A stretch of DNA of 64,000 bases, taken from the NCBI GenBank assembly GCA_900637705.1, contig LR134390.1, forward strand, positions 1,736,001 to 1,800,000. The letters are read 5' to 3'. Positions 8,037 to 18,200 of this stretch are shown here, piece after piece. The number at the start of each line of letters is the position of its first letter. Position 1 is the stretch's first letter. The DNA is from Fusobacterium varium (GTDB taxonomy: Bacteria > Fusobacteriota > Fusobacteriia > Fusobacteriales > Fusobacteriaceae). The translations under genes were made by a program, and so were the position numbers. The notes below the pieces were generated by a model, which made no database searches, was not told the origin of the DNA, and worked only from the letters and a program-made list of their open reading frames with translations.

Positions 8037-8768
8037 TTAATCCTCCTTTTTCCTTATGCTTTTTTCAAGTTCTATTGGTATTTTTCCATTTGTTATCAGC
8101 ATTCCATCATCTAATGAAGCAAAATTTATAAAACTATTTGCTTTAAATTTTGATTCATCACAAAGAAAATATACTTCCTTGCCTCTCTTTATAGCCTCAC
8201 TTTTTACAATAACTTCTTCAGGGTCAGGTGTAGAATATCCATCAAGTGTAATCCCATTAGCACCTATAAAAGAAATATCAAAATTGTAGCTTTTTAATGA
8301 AAGAGCTGCTGTTGCTCCTACTGTTGCCCCTGTCTTTATCTTAACTTTTCCTCCTATAAGATAAGTTTCTATCCCTAGTTTTGTAAGTTCTTCCATATGA
8401 GTAAATCCATTAGTAACTACTTTTATATCAGCTTTATCTTCTAGATACTTAATCATACATTCTGTTGTACTCCCAGCATCTAAAAAAATAATATCCCCAT
8501 TTTTCACAAGAGCTGCTGCTGCTTTACCTATTTTATTTTTTTCTTCTGAAAATACCATTTTTTTATAAATAATATCTTCCTCTTTATTTTCTATCAGAAC
8601 TGCTCCTCCATGAACTCTTCTGATTTTTCCTTTTTCTTCAAGAAAATTAAGATCTCTACGAACAGTTGCTTCTGATACATCCATTTCTTCTACCAACTCA
8701 TTTAGCTTTATATTCTTTTTATTTTTAATTAGTTCTAAAATCAAGTTATATCTTTCAATATTAAGCAT
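8037..8768 (-). CDS. fruR: DeoR family regulator of the fructose operon
   Basis: I place the start at 8768 (MLNIERYNLIL), which has AAAGGGGGA just upstream; a longer frame to 8825 lacks one. The 243-residue protein has an N-terminal DeoR winged helix (LNELVEEMDVSEATVRRDL and the RRVHGGA wing) and a C-terminal sugar-phosphate sensing domain with the DAGSTTECM phosphate-binding loop. FruR proteins of this type respond to fructose 1-phosphate. First position in the operon and the repeated TTTCA boxes upstream suggest autoregulation. Confidence 0.9.
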   Translation of the reverse strand: MLNIERYNLILELIKNKKNIKLNELVEEMDVSEATVRRDLNFLEEKGKIRRVHGGAVLIENKEEDIIYKKMVFSEEKNKIGKAAAALVKNGDIIFLDAGSTTECMIKYLEDKADIKVVTNGFTHMEELTKLGIETYLIGGKVKIKTGATVGATAALSLKSYNFDISFIGANGITLDGYSTPDPEEVIVKSEAIKRGKEVYFLCDESKFKANSFINFASLDDGMLITNGKIPIELEKSIRKKED

Positions 8769-8833
8769 TCTATTCCCCCTTTCTCTTCTTAAACTTATGA
8801 TATCACTCTTTTTATTAAAAATCAATCATTTTC

Positions 8834-8892
8834 TTTCAAATTATTTCAAAATATTTCATAAAATATATATTTTTTCTTCCAAACTCTATCAA
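8834..8892 (-). promoter_or_regulatory. fru promoter with a three-fold operator array
   Basis: On the minus strand TTGATA (8887-8892) and TATATA (8864-8869) are 17 bases apart. Just downstream, TTTCA (TGAAA on the minus strand) occurs at 8834, 8844 and 8854, at exact 10-base spacing and so on one face of the helix. That is a plausible FruR operator array; the regulator assignment is inference. Confidence 0.45.
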
Positions 8893-9177
8893 AGATATAA
8901 TTTACGTTTTTTTATAAAATAAAAAATCATAAAGTTTTATTTCAAAACAACTTTTTTTATATTTTTTTCTTCTTTATTTTAAGATTATTCCAATTTTTCA
9001 TTTATTTTCCTTCATTTTTTTATTTTTCTTTCAAATTCAATCATCAATATAGAATATTCTTCTTTCTTAATCAAACCTATTTCTTGAGCTATAATCTATC
9101 TGAAAAAAACAAAGAAAATTCTTTACAGAATTTAAAATAAAATATTACAAAATATTGATGAAAACAAAATTATAAAT
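8893..9177. other. AT-rich intergenic stretch
   Basis: I see no ORF with a ribosome binding site and no strong hairpin here. It is extremely T-rich on the plus strand, with scattered TTTCAAA words at 8941 and 9031 resembling the fru operator repeats. It separates the fru promoter from the 3' end of the MazG-like gene. Confidence 0.5.
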
Positions 9178-9278
9178 AAAAAAGCTGACACATTAATCAG
9201 AAATACAATTTTAGAATTATTAGTAAAAATTTACTTTTTAATTTCTAAAATTTATTCTAACTTTTAGGTCAGCCTTTT
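9178..9278 (-). terminator. long nested inverted repeat after MazG-like gene
   Basis: On the minus strand, AAAAGGCTGAC at the start pairs with GTCAGCTTTTTT at the end (GCTGAC 9184-9189 with GTCAGC 9268-9273). Inside lies a second long stem between AATTTTAGAA (9208-9217) and TTTCTAAAATT (9242-9252). The closing U-tract makes it a terminator for the leftward genes, but the size, about 100 nt, is unusual. Confidence 0.6.
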
Positions 9279-9281
9279 ATA

Positions 9282-9620
9282 CTATAGTTCATTATATTTT
9301 TTTGAACATCCCTTAGCTTTTTCCACTGGATATTTCTTTTCGTTGAGTTTCATTTTTTCCTCTATTGCATCTAACAAATTTATTCCCATCTTATCACACA
9401 TAAGTAATAAATAAATTGCAACATCTGCCATTTCATATCTTATATCCTGATAGTTATTTTTTTCAGCTTCAGCACTACTTTTCCACTGAAAACATTCCAG
9501 CAGTTCAGCTGCTTCTATTGAAAGTGATATAGCTAAATCTTTAGGATTGTGAAACTGGCTCCACTCTCTGTCATCTCGAAATTTTTTTACATTTTCCTTT
9601 ATCTTGTCAAATTTTTCCAT
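9282..9620 (-). CDS. MazG-like nucleotide pyrophosphohydrolase
   Basis: The start at 9620 (MEKFDKIKENV) has AGAGGTG upstream; a longer frame to 9665 has none. The 112-residue protein fits the short all-alpha NTP pyrophosphatase fold, with FHNPKDLAISLSIEAAELLECFQW and then YEMADVAIYLLLMCDKMG. The glutamates and aspartate of EAAELLE and EMAD are the magnesium ligands. These enzymes split non-canonical or excess dNTPs (dCTP in some relatives) to the monophosphate. It follows cca by 47 bases on the same strand. Substrate cannot be told from sequence. Confidence 0.85.
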   Translation of the reverse strand: MEKFDKIKENVKKFRDDREWSQFHNPKDLAISLSIEAAELLECFQWKSSAEAEKNNYQDIRYEMADVAIYLLLMCDKMGINLLDAIEEKMKLNEKKYPVEKAKGCSKKYNEL

Positions 9621-9667
9621 TATATGCACCTCTTTATATTTAAAACAATATATTTTGTCAAACAAAA

Positions 9668-11014
9668 TTAACTTTTTAAAATTATTTTATACTGCTCTGC
9701 AAAATTTAAAAGAATTTCTCTGTCATTATTAGCAGGATCTTCCAATACTTTGCCTAAAAGATATTTTAATGTTTCTCCTATATCCTTTCCTTTAGTAATT
9801 CCCAAAGCTATCATATCATTTCCATTTACCACAAGATCTTTTATAGATATAGGTTCATTATTATTACATATCTCATAATATGCTATTTTTAATTTATCCA
9901 AAGCTGTAAAATCAAATGGAGGTTTGTGGGCTATTCTGTCTGCTTCCATTAATTTAAAAAGTTTTGGCATATTTTCATAACCTATTTTTTCAATCAATTT
10001 TTTACAGTATTTTTTATTGCTGTTTTTTGAATTATTCAAATGATTAGCAATTAGTAAAGTAACATTTTTTACAATTTTATTTGCATATTTCATTCTTAAA
10101 AGTATTTTTTCAGCTAAAACAGCACTTTCCTGTTCATGTCCATAAAAATGCCCTATTCCATTTTTTAAAGTATAGGTTTGAGGTTTTCCTATATCATGAA
10201 GCAATGCTGCAAGTCTAAGTTCTATATCACCCTCAATAGAAGCTACAACCTTTTTTATATGTTCATCTAATGTGAGATTGTGATGAGGATTCCTTTGATT
10301 GAATTTTTTTGTTTTTGTCCATTCGGGAATGAGATATTCAAGTATTCCTGTTTTTTCGAGAAGCTCTATTGCTGAATGAGCATCATCAGCTGTTATTATT
10401 TTACTGAATTCATCTCTCATTCTTTCCATAGACAGTTTTTTTACAAGAGGTATATATGGAAGAATCTGTTTTATATCATTTTTATTATTTAAATTTTTTG
10501 TTACAAGAAATCTTATAAATCTCATAACTCTCAAAGGATCTTCTTTTATACGTTCTGGAGCCCCTCCTACAAAACGAAGATTTTTATTCATTATATCTTC
10601 TACTGCATGCTCTACATATCTGTAATTTTCTCCATCAAATGCTACAGCATTAATAGTAAAATCTCTTCTTTTTAAATCTTCCATTATATTATCTGTAAAT
10701 TCTACTTCCTGTTCTCTCCTATCTTCTGGTACACCAATATCCTTTCTATATTTAGCTATCTCATAATGTATTCCTTTATATTTTATCTGAATTATCCCAA
10801 AAGCCTTTCCAATCTCTTTAGGGTGAAATTCCTTAAATATTTCCAACAACTTTTCATATGAAAGATTCGTTACAAAATCACAATCTTTTGGTTTTAATCC
10901 CAAGAGGGAATCTCTCACATATCCTCCTACTATATATCCTTCACCATATTTCTGAATAGTTTCAAGAATATACTTTTCATTCTCTCCCAGCTCTATTTTT
11001 TTTAATTTTTCCAT
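9668..11014 (-). CDS. cca: CCA-adding tRNA nucleotidyltransferase with HD domain
   Basis: The 448-residue protein starts with the class II head domain: IVGGYVRDSLLG (residues 28-39) followed by the metal-binding pair Asp44/Asp46 in PKDCDFVT. The neck has RRDFTINAVAFD and EDPLRVMRFIRFL. The body contains an HD motif (AALLHDIGKPQTY, about residue 267). Such enzymes rebuild or repair the 3' CCA of tRNAs without a template; the HD part may add phosphohydrolase activity. It lies three bases after the RlaP-like nucleotidyltransferase gene, so both are in one transcript. Confidence 0.95.
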   Translation of the reverse strand: MEKLKKIELGENEKYILETIQKYGEGYIVGGYVRDSLLGLKPKDCDFVTNLSYEKLLEIFKEFHPKEIGKAFGIIQIKYKGIHYEIAKYRKDIGVPEDRREQEVEFTDNIMEDLKRRDFTINAVAFDGENYRYVEHAVEDIMNKNLRFVGGAPERIKEDPLRVMRFIRFLVTKNLNNKNDIKQILPYIPLVKKLSMERMRDEFSKIITADDAHSAIELLEKTGILEYLIPEWTKTKKFNQRNPHHNLTLDEHIKKVVASIEGDIELRLAALLHDIGKPQTYTLKNGIGHFYGHEQESAVLAEKILLRMKYANKIVKNVTLLIANHLNNSKNSNKKYCKKLIEKIGYENMPKLFKLMEADRIAHKPPFDFTALDKLKIAYYEICNNNEPISIKDLVVNGNDMIALGITKGKDIGETLKYLLGKVLEDPANNDREILLNFAEQYKIILKS

Positions 11015-11017
11015 ATT

Positions 11018-11998
11018 TTATTCTCCCTTGAGCAGAAAATCTTTATATATTTCTATTACAAGTTTTTCTATTGCTTCCATATCTATGTTTTTAGGTATTG
11101 TTATCAGTTCAGGAGTATCTTCAAATCTTTTTAGTTTTATTTCCAATTCTTCCACCAATTCAATTACTTTTTCAAATTTCATTTCTCCCATTTTTATTTT
11201 CATTATAAGCTCTCTTTCCTGTAAAGGATATACCAGATTTCCAGTAGTTATCATCTCTATTGCCTCCAGTAAAAGTCTTACAAGATGTGAAGCATATTTA
11301 GTATCATATCCTGATTGTTTTATAAGCTCCTGTCTGTTGCTGCTCTCCTTTATTATTCTTTCTATTAATTCACAAGCATTTTTAAGGGTAAGATTGGAAT
11401 TTATATTGTATTCTCCTATTCTATAAACATCTCCTTTTATATCTCTCTGAATGAAATTTTTTTCAAAATTTTCCTCTTTTTTCATCTCAGGAAGAAAGAT
11501 TTTATCAGATTTATATTTATCTATCATATTTTTTATAAAATCTCTGGCTGAATAAAGTTTTTCAAGATTTTCTTTTTTTACATAAAGTTTATGTTTTTGC
11601 GAATTGGCAAATCCTGAAAATTTCTCAATAAGTTTTTGTGAAAGAAATAAGTACCTGTTATCTAACAATTTTCTCCCATATTCATTTATGTATATAATAT
11701 TATCTTCATCTACAAATAGAAGTTCTATTATATTTGGATTGCTTCCTGCTGCTAAAGCAGCAAATCTTTTCAATTCATAAAAAGTTCTATCAACTGCTTT
11801 AAAACTGTTCTTTCCATTTTCAAGTTTAGATTCTATTCCTAAATCTACCTGTTCCAATTTATGAAGTCCAATATGATATTTCCATGGAGCAAGGAATATT
11901 CCTGTATAATCTTTATCTGAAGATGGTGTAGACAAGCCATAGAGGTGACTTCCTGTTCTTATTTCCAATATTTTTCCATTATTTACCAGTTTTTCCAT
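11018..11998 (-). CDS. RlaP-like DNA polymerase beta superfamily nucleotidyltransferase
   Basis: The ATG at 11998 has AAGAGGTG at the right distance; a GTG at 12007 lies inside that site. The 326-residue protein opens with a pol-beta type active-site loop: Gly16-Ser17, YGLSTPSSDKDYTG with Asp28 and Asp30, then a conserved FLAPWKYHIGL. This matches the predicted nucleotidyltransferase family that includes RlaP, linked in other bacteria to RNA repair. It is the first gene of a group with cca and the MazG-like gene. The family call is fair; the substrate is unknown. Confidence 0.75.
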   Translation of the reverse strand: MEKLVNNGKILEIRTGSHLYGLSTPSSDKDYTGIFLAPWKYHIGLHKLEQVDLGIESKLENGKNSFKAVDRTFYELKRFAALAAGSNPNIIELLFVDEDNIIYINEYGRKLLDNRYLFLSQKLIEKFSGFANSQKHKLYVKKENLEKLYSARDFIKNMIDKYKSDKIFLPEMKKEENFEKNFIQRDIKGDVYRIGEYNINSNLTLKNACELIERIIKESSNRQELIKQSGYDTKYASHLVRLLLEAIEMITTGNLVYPLQERELIMKIKMGEMKFEKVIELVEELEIKLKRFEDTPELITIPKNIDMEAIEKLVIEIYKDFLLKGE

Positions 11999-12061
11999 TT
12001 TTCTCACCTCTTTTTGATTTCTATAATTATATACTTCTTTTTATCTTTTTTCAAATAGAAA

Positions 12062-12111
12062 AAGGTTGATCAAAAAGTTAAATTTAATTTCTAACTAAAT
12101 GAATCAACCTT
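12062..12111. terminator. bidirectional hairpin between operons
   Basis: AAGGTTGAT (12062-12070) pairs with ATCAACCTT (12103-12111); an inner stem AGTTA/TAACT extends it. T-runs follow on the plus strand and A-runs precede, so it can work either way. It lies in the 212-base gap between the RlaP-like gene's start and the autotransporter's end. Confidence 0.6.
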
Positions 12112-12181
12112 ATTTTCTATTATTTGATTTTACTAAATATTTTTGTTTAGATTACATCTTCCTTTTTTATATCAGTAATCA

Positions 12182-12201
12182 AGCTGCTCTATAGAGCAGC
12201 T
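12182..12201. terminator. perfect 20-base palindrome after giant autotransporter
   Basis: The 20 bases from 12182 read the same on both strands (AGCTGCTC around TATA), GC-rich for this region, nine bases past the autotransporter stop. As RNA it forms an 8-pair hairpin. A short A/T stretch follows on the minus strand, so it probably ends that transcript. Confidence 0.65.
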
Positions 12202-12210
12202 CAACTACAG

Positions 12211-15200
12211 TTAGAATTTATAATTAAATCTTACTCCATATTTAATTGATGAATCTTTTCTGTGACCTTCATCTGCAGCTTCCACTTCAAATGTCACTCC
12301 CATGTGGTTTGCTTTCTCTATTGTCAAACCTACTTTTCCTATGATTTTTCCTTCCTGTTTCTCTGGAGTAATCAGACTGTAGTATCCTTCCCCACCATTT
12401 TTAAGTCTGGCTTTATTTCCATCATAGTTTTCACCAAGTTCATATGCATATTTTACATCTCCAGTCAATTTTACTGAAATATCAGATCCAGCATATACTT
12501 TTTGATGTGCTTTTATTCCAGCTCCTAATTGTGCACTGAAATAATCATTATCTTTGATTTGAACTTCCAGTCCACCATTGCTTCCAGCTCTTTCTTTAAA
12601 CTTTCCTACTTTTCCATATTCAAGTTCTAAGTCAGTATATATATCAAGTTGACTTGAAAGATCTGTGTATATTGTTTTGCTAAGTTTATTATCAATACTT
12701 ACTGAATAAGTGTTATAGTCAGCTTTATTCTCATAAGTTTTGTTAAGTTCAATTTTTCTTTTAGCAAGGTGTCTGTTATATCCTAATTCTACTCTAGACA
12801 ACAATGAAACTTTATGCTCATCACTAAGATTTTTGACATTATGCACTCCAGCTCTCAATGAATATACATCTTCTTTTGAACCACCATCATCAAATTTAAA
12901 TTTAGACCCTGCAAATCCTAATGTATAACCATATTTGCTTCCATACTCAGCTCCCTCTTTTTCTTTCATATAAAGAACTCCCATTACTTTATAGTCATAG
13001 TCATCTATTCCAAGAGTTGAATCTTTATAGTTTCCATCAGTATAAATAATACTATATTTACTGCTATCTTTTGTTAAATTGTATGATGATTCCAATTCAT
13101 AGAAAGAATTATCAAAAGCTCTATTGATATCTTGCATTCTTCCTTGAATAGTTGCATAGATATCTCCTCTCAGTTCTGCAAGAGTTCTAGTAGCTTCTTT
13201 TTCAAAGCTGCCTGTATCCAAACCATCCAGATATTCATTTAAGCCTTTCAATATCTCAGCATCTCTACCCATACCATTGCTGTTTTCCAGTATATTATCC
13301 AATCCTTTATCAAGGGCATCAAATTGCTCTCCAATAGTTAAATCAGCATATGGTCTTTTTACAATAACTAAATGTCCATCACTTGTAACTTTAGCTATGA
13401 ATAGAGGAGAAGTGACAGGAGTAAGTTTATTTCCTGTTATAGTTCCAGCTGCTGTATTGACAAAATCTTCTATTAAATAAGTTCTACCGTTTCCTGTTGA
13501 AGCAAAATTTGAAAGAAGTTTTACTTCTCCACTTACACTATGTGCATTGAACAGTGGAGTTCCAGTTGTTACATCTACATATGCCCCATTAACAATTATA
13601 GAACCTGCTGTTGAAAGAGTTCCTCCAATAGCTACATATTTGTCATTTATTGTTATATTTCCTTTCGAATCTACAACAACACTTCCTATATTGGCAGTAG
13701 AAGATGTTCCTGAAGTATCTTCAGCTTTTCCTGTTCCAGTAACATATATGTTTCCTCTGTTTACTACTTTTCCACTACCTTCTATTCCTGTTCCATTAAC
13801 TACATTGATAGTTCCATCATTTACAAGTTCAGAACCTACACTTAAAAGCATTCCAACACCTTCAGTTACATTTATAACGGAATTATTGATTATTGTTCCT
13901 CCAGCGTATGCTGCCATACCTACAGTAGAAGCTTCGCAAGCAGCTAATGTTCCTCCTAAATTAATAGTTCCATTATTTATAGCAATTGCTCCATCTCTTA
14001 CCAGAACACCAATTCCTCCATTATCTATATTCATAATTCCATTATTTGTAAATTCAGTCCCTGCTCCTGTTCCAAATACTCCTAATGAATGATCATGATT
14101 TACAGTTATTGTAGTTCCTGCTGTATTTACAGCTTTACTTCCAGAAGCCAGATAGATTCCAACTGAATTCTTATGTTCTGCCACATTTGTATGGTTTCCT
14201 CCTGGTACAGTTGTAGCTCCTACTGTTATATTTCCATTATTTGTTATGTTATTATTTCCAGAAGCATAAATTCCAACAGCAGCTTCTCCAAGCACCATAT
14301 CTGCATCATTATTTATAGTTGCAGTATTTGAAGTAATGATGTCAGCTTTTCCTTCTTCTTTTATTACCTGCTGAACATAGATTCCATAACCTCCATCTCC
14401 TACATTCCAGTTTCCAGATGAAGTAGTTATAACTCCTGTTCCCATAGCTTTATATATACCAATAGATGCTTCTGATGTTCCTTTGTCATATACTGTTATA
14501 TCTCCAGTATATGAAATATTTCCATTTCCAGAACTTACTATTCCAACACTTTTTCCAGCTCCTACAGACATATTTCCTGATACCAGCATATTTATATCTT
14601 TTCCATAAGCACCTACAGCTTTATCAGTTCCAACTGTAATATTTGGTGCTGTTACAGTCATAGTTTCTGTACCTCTTCCTGCTCCATAGATACCTACAGC
14701 TCCTGCTCCAACTGAAATAGGTGCTCCTGTCTGTGAAATATTTCCTACATTCACTCCATAGACCCCAATACTGTTGGCTCCTACTGATACAGCTCCTGTT
14801 CCTGTATATGTTCCTCCTTGAAGATATACTCCTATTGAAGACTGTGCTCCTGATGAAGAAGCTCCAACAAGCACAGCTCCTCCTGTAGTCAATGCTCCCC
14901 CTTCATTATACACTCCAATATTTTTATCTCCTGATACATCAATATTTCCAGTTACTCCTACATTAGAAGAAGTTCCTTTTACCATTATCCCTACCTGATT
15001 ACTTCCTGTTGTTCCAATAGTAGTTCCTGCTAATGTTCCTGAAGAATTATTTAATATCAATCCAATGGTATTGTTTCCAGTCTGATTTATTGTTGGAACA
15101 GTTCCAACTGAAGTAACTCTGTCATAGTAGATTCCTATTGAATGTTTATCTGATGTTCCTGCTTGTACAATTATAGCAGTAGTTCCAAATGATGGAGCTG

Positions 15201-18200
15201 AACTTTTTACATAAGCTCCTATTCCTCCATTTTTTGCTGTAATAGAAGAACCTGAAGTATTTACACTTCCTCCTTCAGCAACTATTCCGATTTTGTTGTC
15301 AGCTACAAGATTTCCAGAGAATGTGAGATTTCCTCCTTTTGAATATACAAATACTCCGTCTGTTCCCACATTGATTTTTGAAATATCATTTATTGTAACA
15401 GAAGAAGAAGCTCCATTAACATATACTCCTATTCCCTTATCTCCTGCTGAAATATTTGCAGAAGTTCCAATTGTTATATTTGAACCACTGTCAGCTACAA
15501 GTCCTATTGATGTTTCTCCATTTCCAACTCCAATAGTTCCATTAACTGTTCCAGTTGTTCCTTTAGCCAATACTCCTATACTATCTGCTCCCAAAGAAAT
15601 TGTTCCCATATTTAAAGGTGCTCCTGTAACATTTTCCAATATAACTCCTGTATTATTAGATGCTCCAGCATCTGAAGTAATATTATTTGATACTATTCCA
15701 GTTATCGCCCCTTTAATATATGCTCCGATTCCTCCTGTACCAGTCATTTTCATATTATCATTCTGTATTGACAAAGCTGTTCCATTGTTAGAAGAATAGA
15801 TACCAATTCCTTCTGTTCCTACATTAATCTGCCCTGTGTTTACTACATCAGCAATATCTGTGTATATTCCAATAGAAGCATTATTTGATGATTTTCCTGA
15901 AGCAGTTATTGTACCACTATTAGTTATTGTTATTCCTGCTCCTGGAAGTGAACTTCCTTTCATAGCTGCAAGACCTATTCCACCTGATGTTGCTGTTATA
16001 TTTCCAGAATTTGATATACTTTGTGGTGTAGTTGTTCCACTGTCATATTCTCCTAAAAGTCCCACTGCTCCATTACCAACATTAAGATTTCCTGTTGATG
16101 TCAGGCTTCCATTAGATGTTGATGCAAGTGACCCTGAACCTGTAACATTTATATTATTTCCAAGAGTAAGATTTCCTCCATTGTTGAATATTCCTATTCC
16201 TCCACCAGCTAAGAAATTGAATGTAAGATTTCCTGTTACTCCAAGATTTGCAGTTCCTTTATCTACATAGATACCTGCCCCGCCATCAATATTCAAAGTG
16301 GCATTTCCTGTTGTCAAAGTAGAATATTCTGTTACATATACTCCCACTCCTCCTTCAGTTTTTACAGTTCCATTAAGAACTAAATCCACCCCTGTAAAAG
16401 TTCCTGTATCATTTCCAAGATATACTCCAACACCATTTTTAGCATTTACATTTACATTATTTATAGTATAAGTTGATGTTATTCCTTTATCTAAAAGTAT
16501 ACCTACAGATGTATCTGAAGTATTTACTCCAGTAGTTATAACTGCTCCATTCAATGAAACTGTATCATCTAAAATATATGCTCCTACTGATCCTGTTCCT
16601 GTTGTAATATTCCCTGATATTACTGAATTATTTTTAGCTGTAACACCTATTGCTCCTGTAGATGTTGAAGAATTTACTGTAAAGTCAATCTTAGCATTAT
16701 CTCCATAAACTCCCACTCCTCCTGAAGCTATATCCAGAATTCCAGATTTTATCTTATTAGAACCAGTATTTTCCAGATAAATACCTATTCCACTTGTCAA
16801 TACTTCAATTTTACCTGCTGAACCATCAAAACTATTTCCTGTTCCACTTACATATACTCCTGTTCCCTTGTCTGTAGTTATAACTCCACTATTTTTCCCT
16901 GAACTTGAAGCAGTTCCTGAAATATACATTCCTAAATTCTGCCCAGCATCAGTTATTGTACCTAAATTTTCCACAGAAGCAGTGTTTTCTGCTGCCATTC
17001 CAACTGAAGTACTTCCTAAGTCATTAAGAAATATTTTTCCAGCAGCTGAATTTATTCCCTGACCATTTTCAGCATAAATTCCTATTCCCCCTGCTCCATT
17101 TAAAATGATATCAGCATTTGAAGAATATCTGGAATTTCCTCCAATAAAGGCACCTATATTTCCAGTTTTTCCTGCAACAGTTGTAATATCTGAACCATTA
17201 GAAAGATTTATTCCATCTGCTGCATATATTCCTATGGTATTTCCATCTTTTATATTGATTTTAGAACCATTGGCTACAGCAGAACTTCCTGTTCCTTTAC
17301 TGTAATATACTCCAATGTTTTTATTTGCAGTTGTATTTTCAACATTAATATCTCCACCAGCAGCATATGCTCCACTTGTCAGATACATTCCTGTAGCTAC
17401 TCCTGCAGTTGTTTTTAAAGTTAAGTCTGTTGCTGTTCCTACTCCTATATTTAATTTTCCACCATCGCCATATACAGCAATAGCACCATTTTCAGCAGTT
17501 ACAGTTCCCCCTATATTTGAAGCTTTATCTACAAATATTCCAGTTGTTTTTGCTCCTGTTGCCTCAACATTTACAACAAGGTCGTTCTCCCCTTTTGAAT
17601 AAAGTCCAATAGCCTGGTTACTTACTTCTATCTTTCCATTCCCTATGTATGAACTTTTTCCTGATGAGTTTTCAAGATAAATACCAACCGTTTTGTGCCC
17701 TGTAGATATTGGTGCTCCAAGTCCATTTACATTCAAAGTTTTTCCAGAATCTAAAGTTACTTTAGCTCCATTTTTTCCATAAGCAAAGATATTTTTATTT
17801 TCATTAGACAGAGAAAAAAGAACATTGTCTTTTATTTCAACTTCTGCATTTTCTGCAAATACCCCTACACTTTCTTTTCCTGTAAATGCAATGTTTCCAG
17901 AAGCAGCTAATTCCACCTTAGCTCCATCTTTCACATATATTCCAGTAGAACTGTCTGCTCCTAAAGTTATTGTTCCTGCATTTGAAACTGTATTTCCAGT
18001 TCCTGAGGCAAACATTCCAATATGTGTAGCATCATTTATATTTATAGTATTATTATTGATAATTTTTCCTGCTGAAGTATACATTCCTATTGCTCCAGTT
18101 TTTCCAGACAATAGATTTATTATTCCTGCATTAGTTGCTGTATTATCCAAACTTCCTTTCTTCAGGTATATCCCTACTCCATCTTTTCCTATATCTAACT

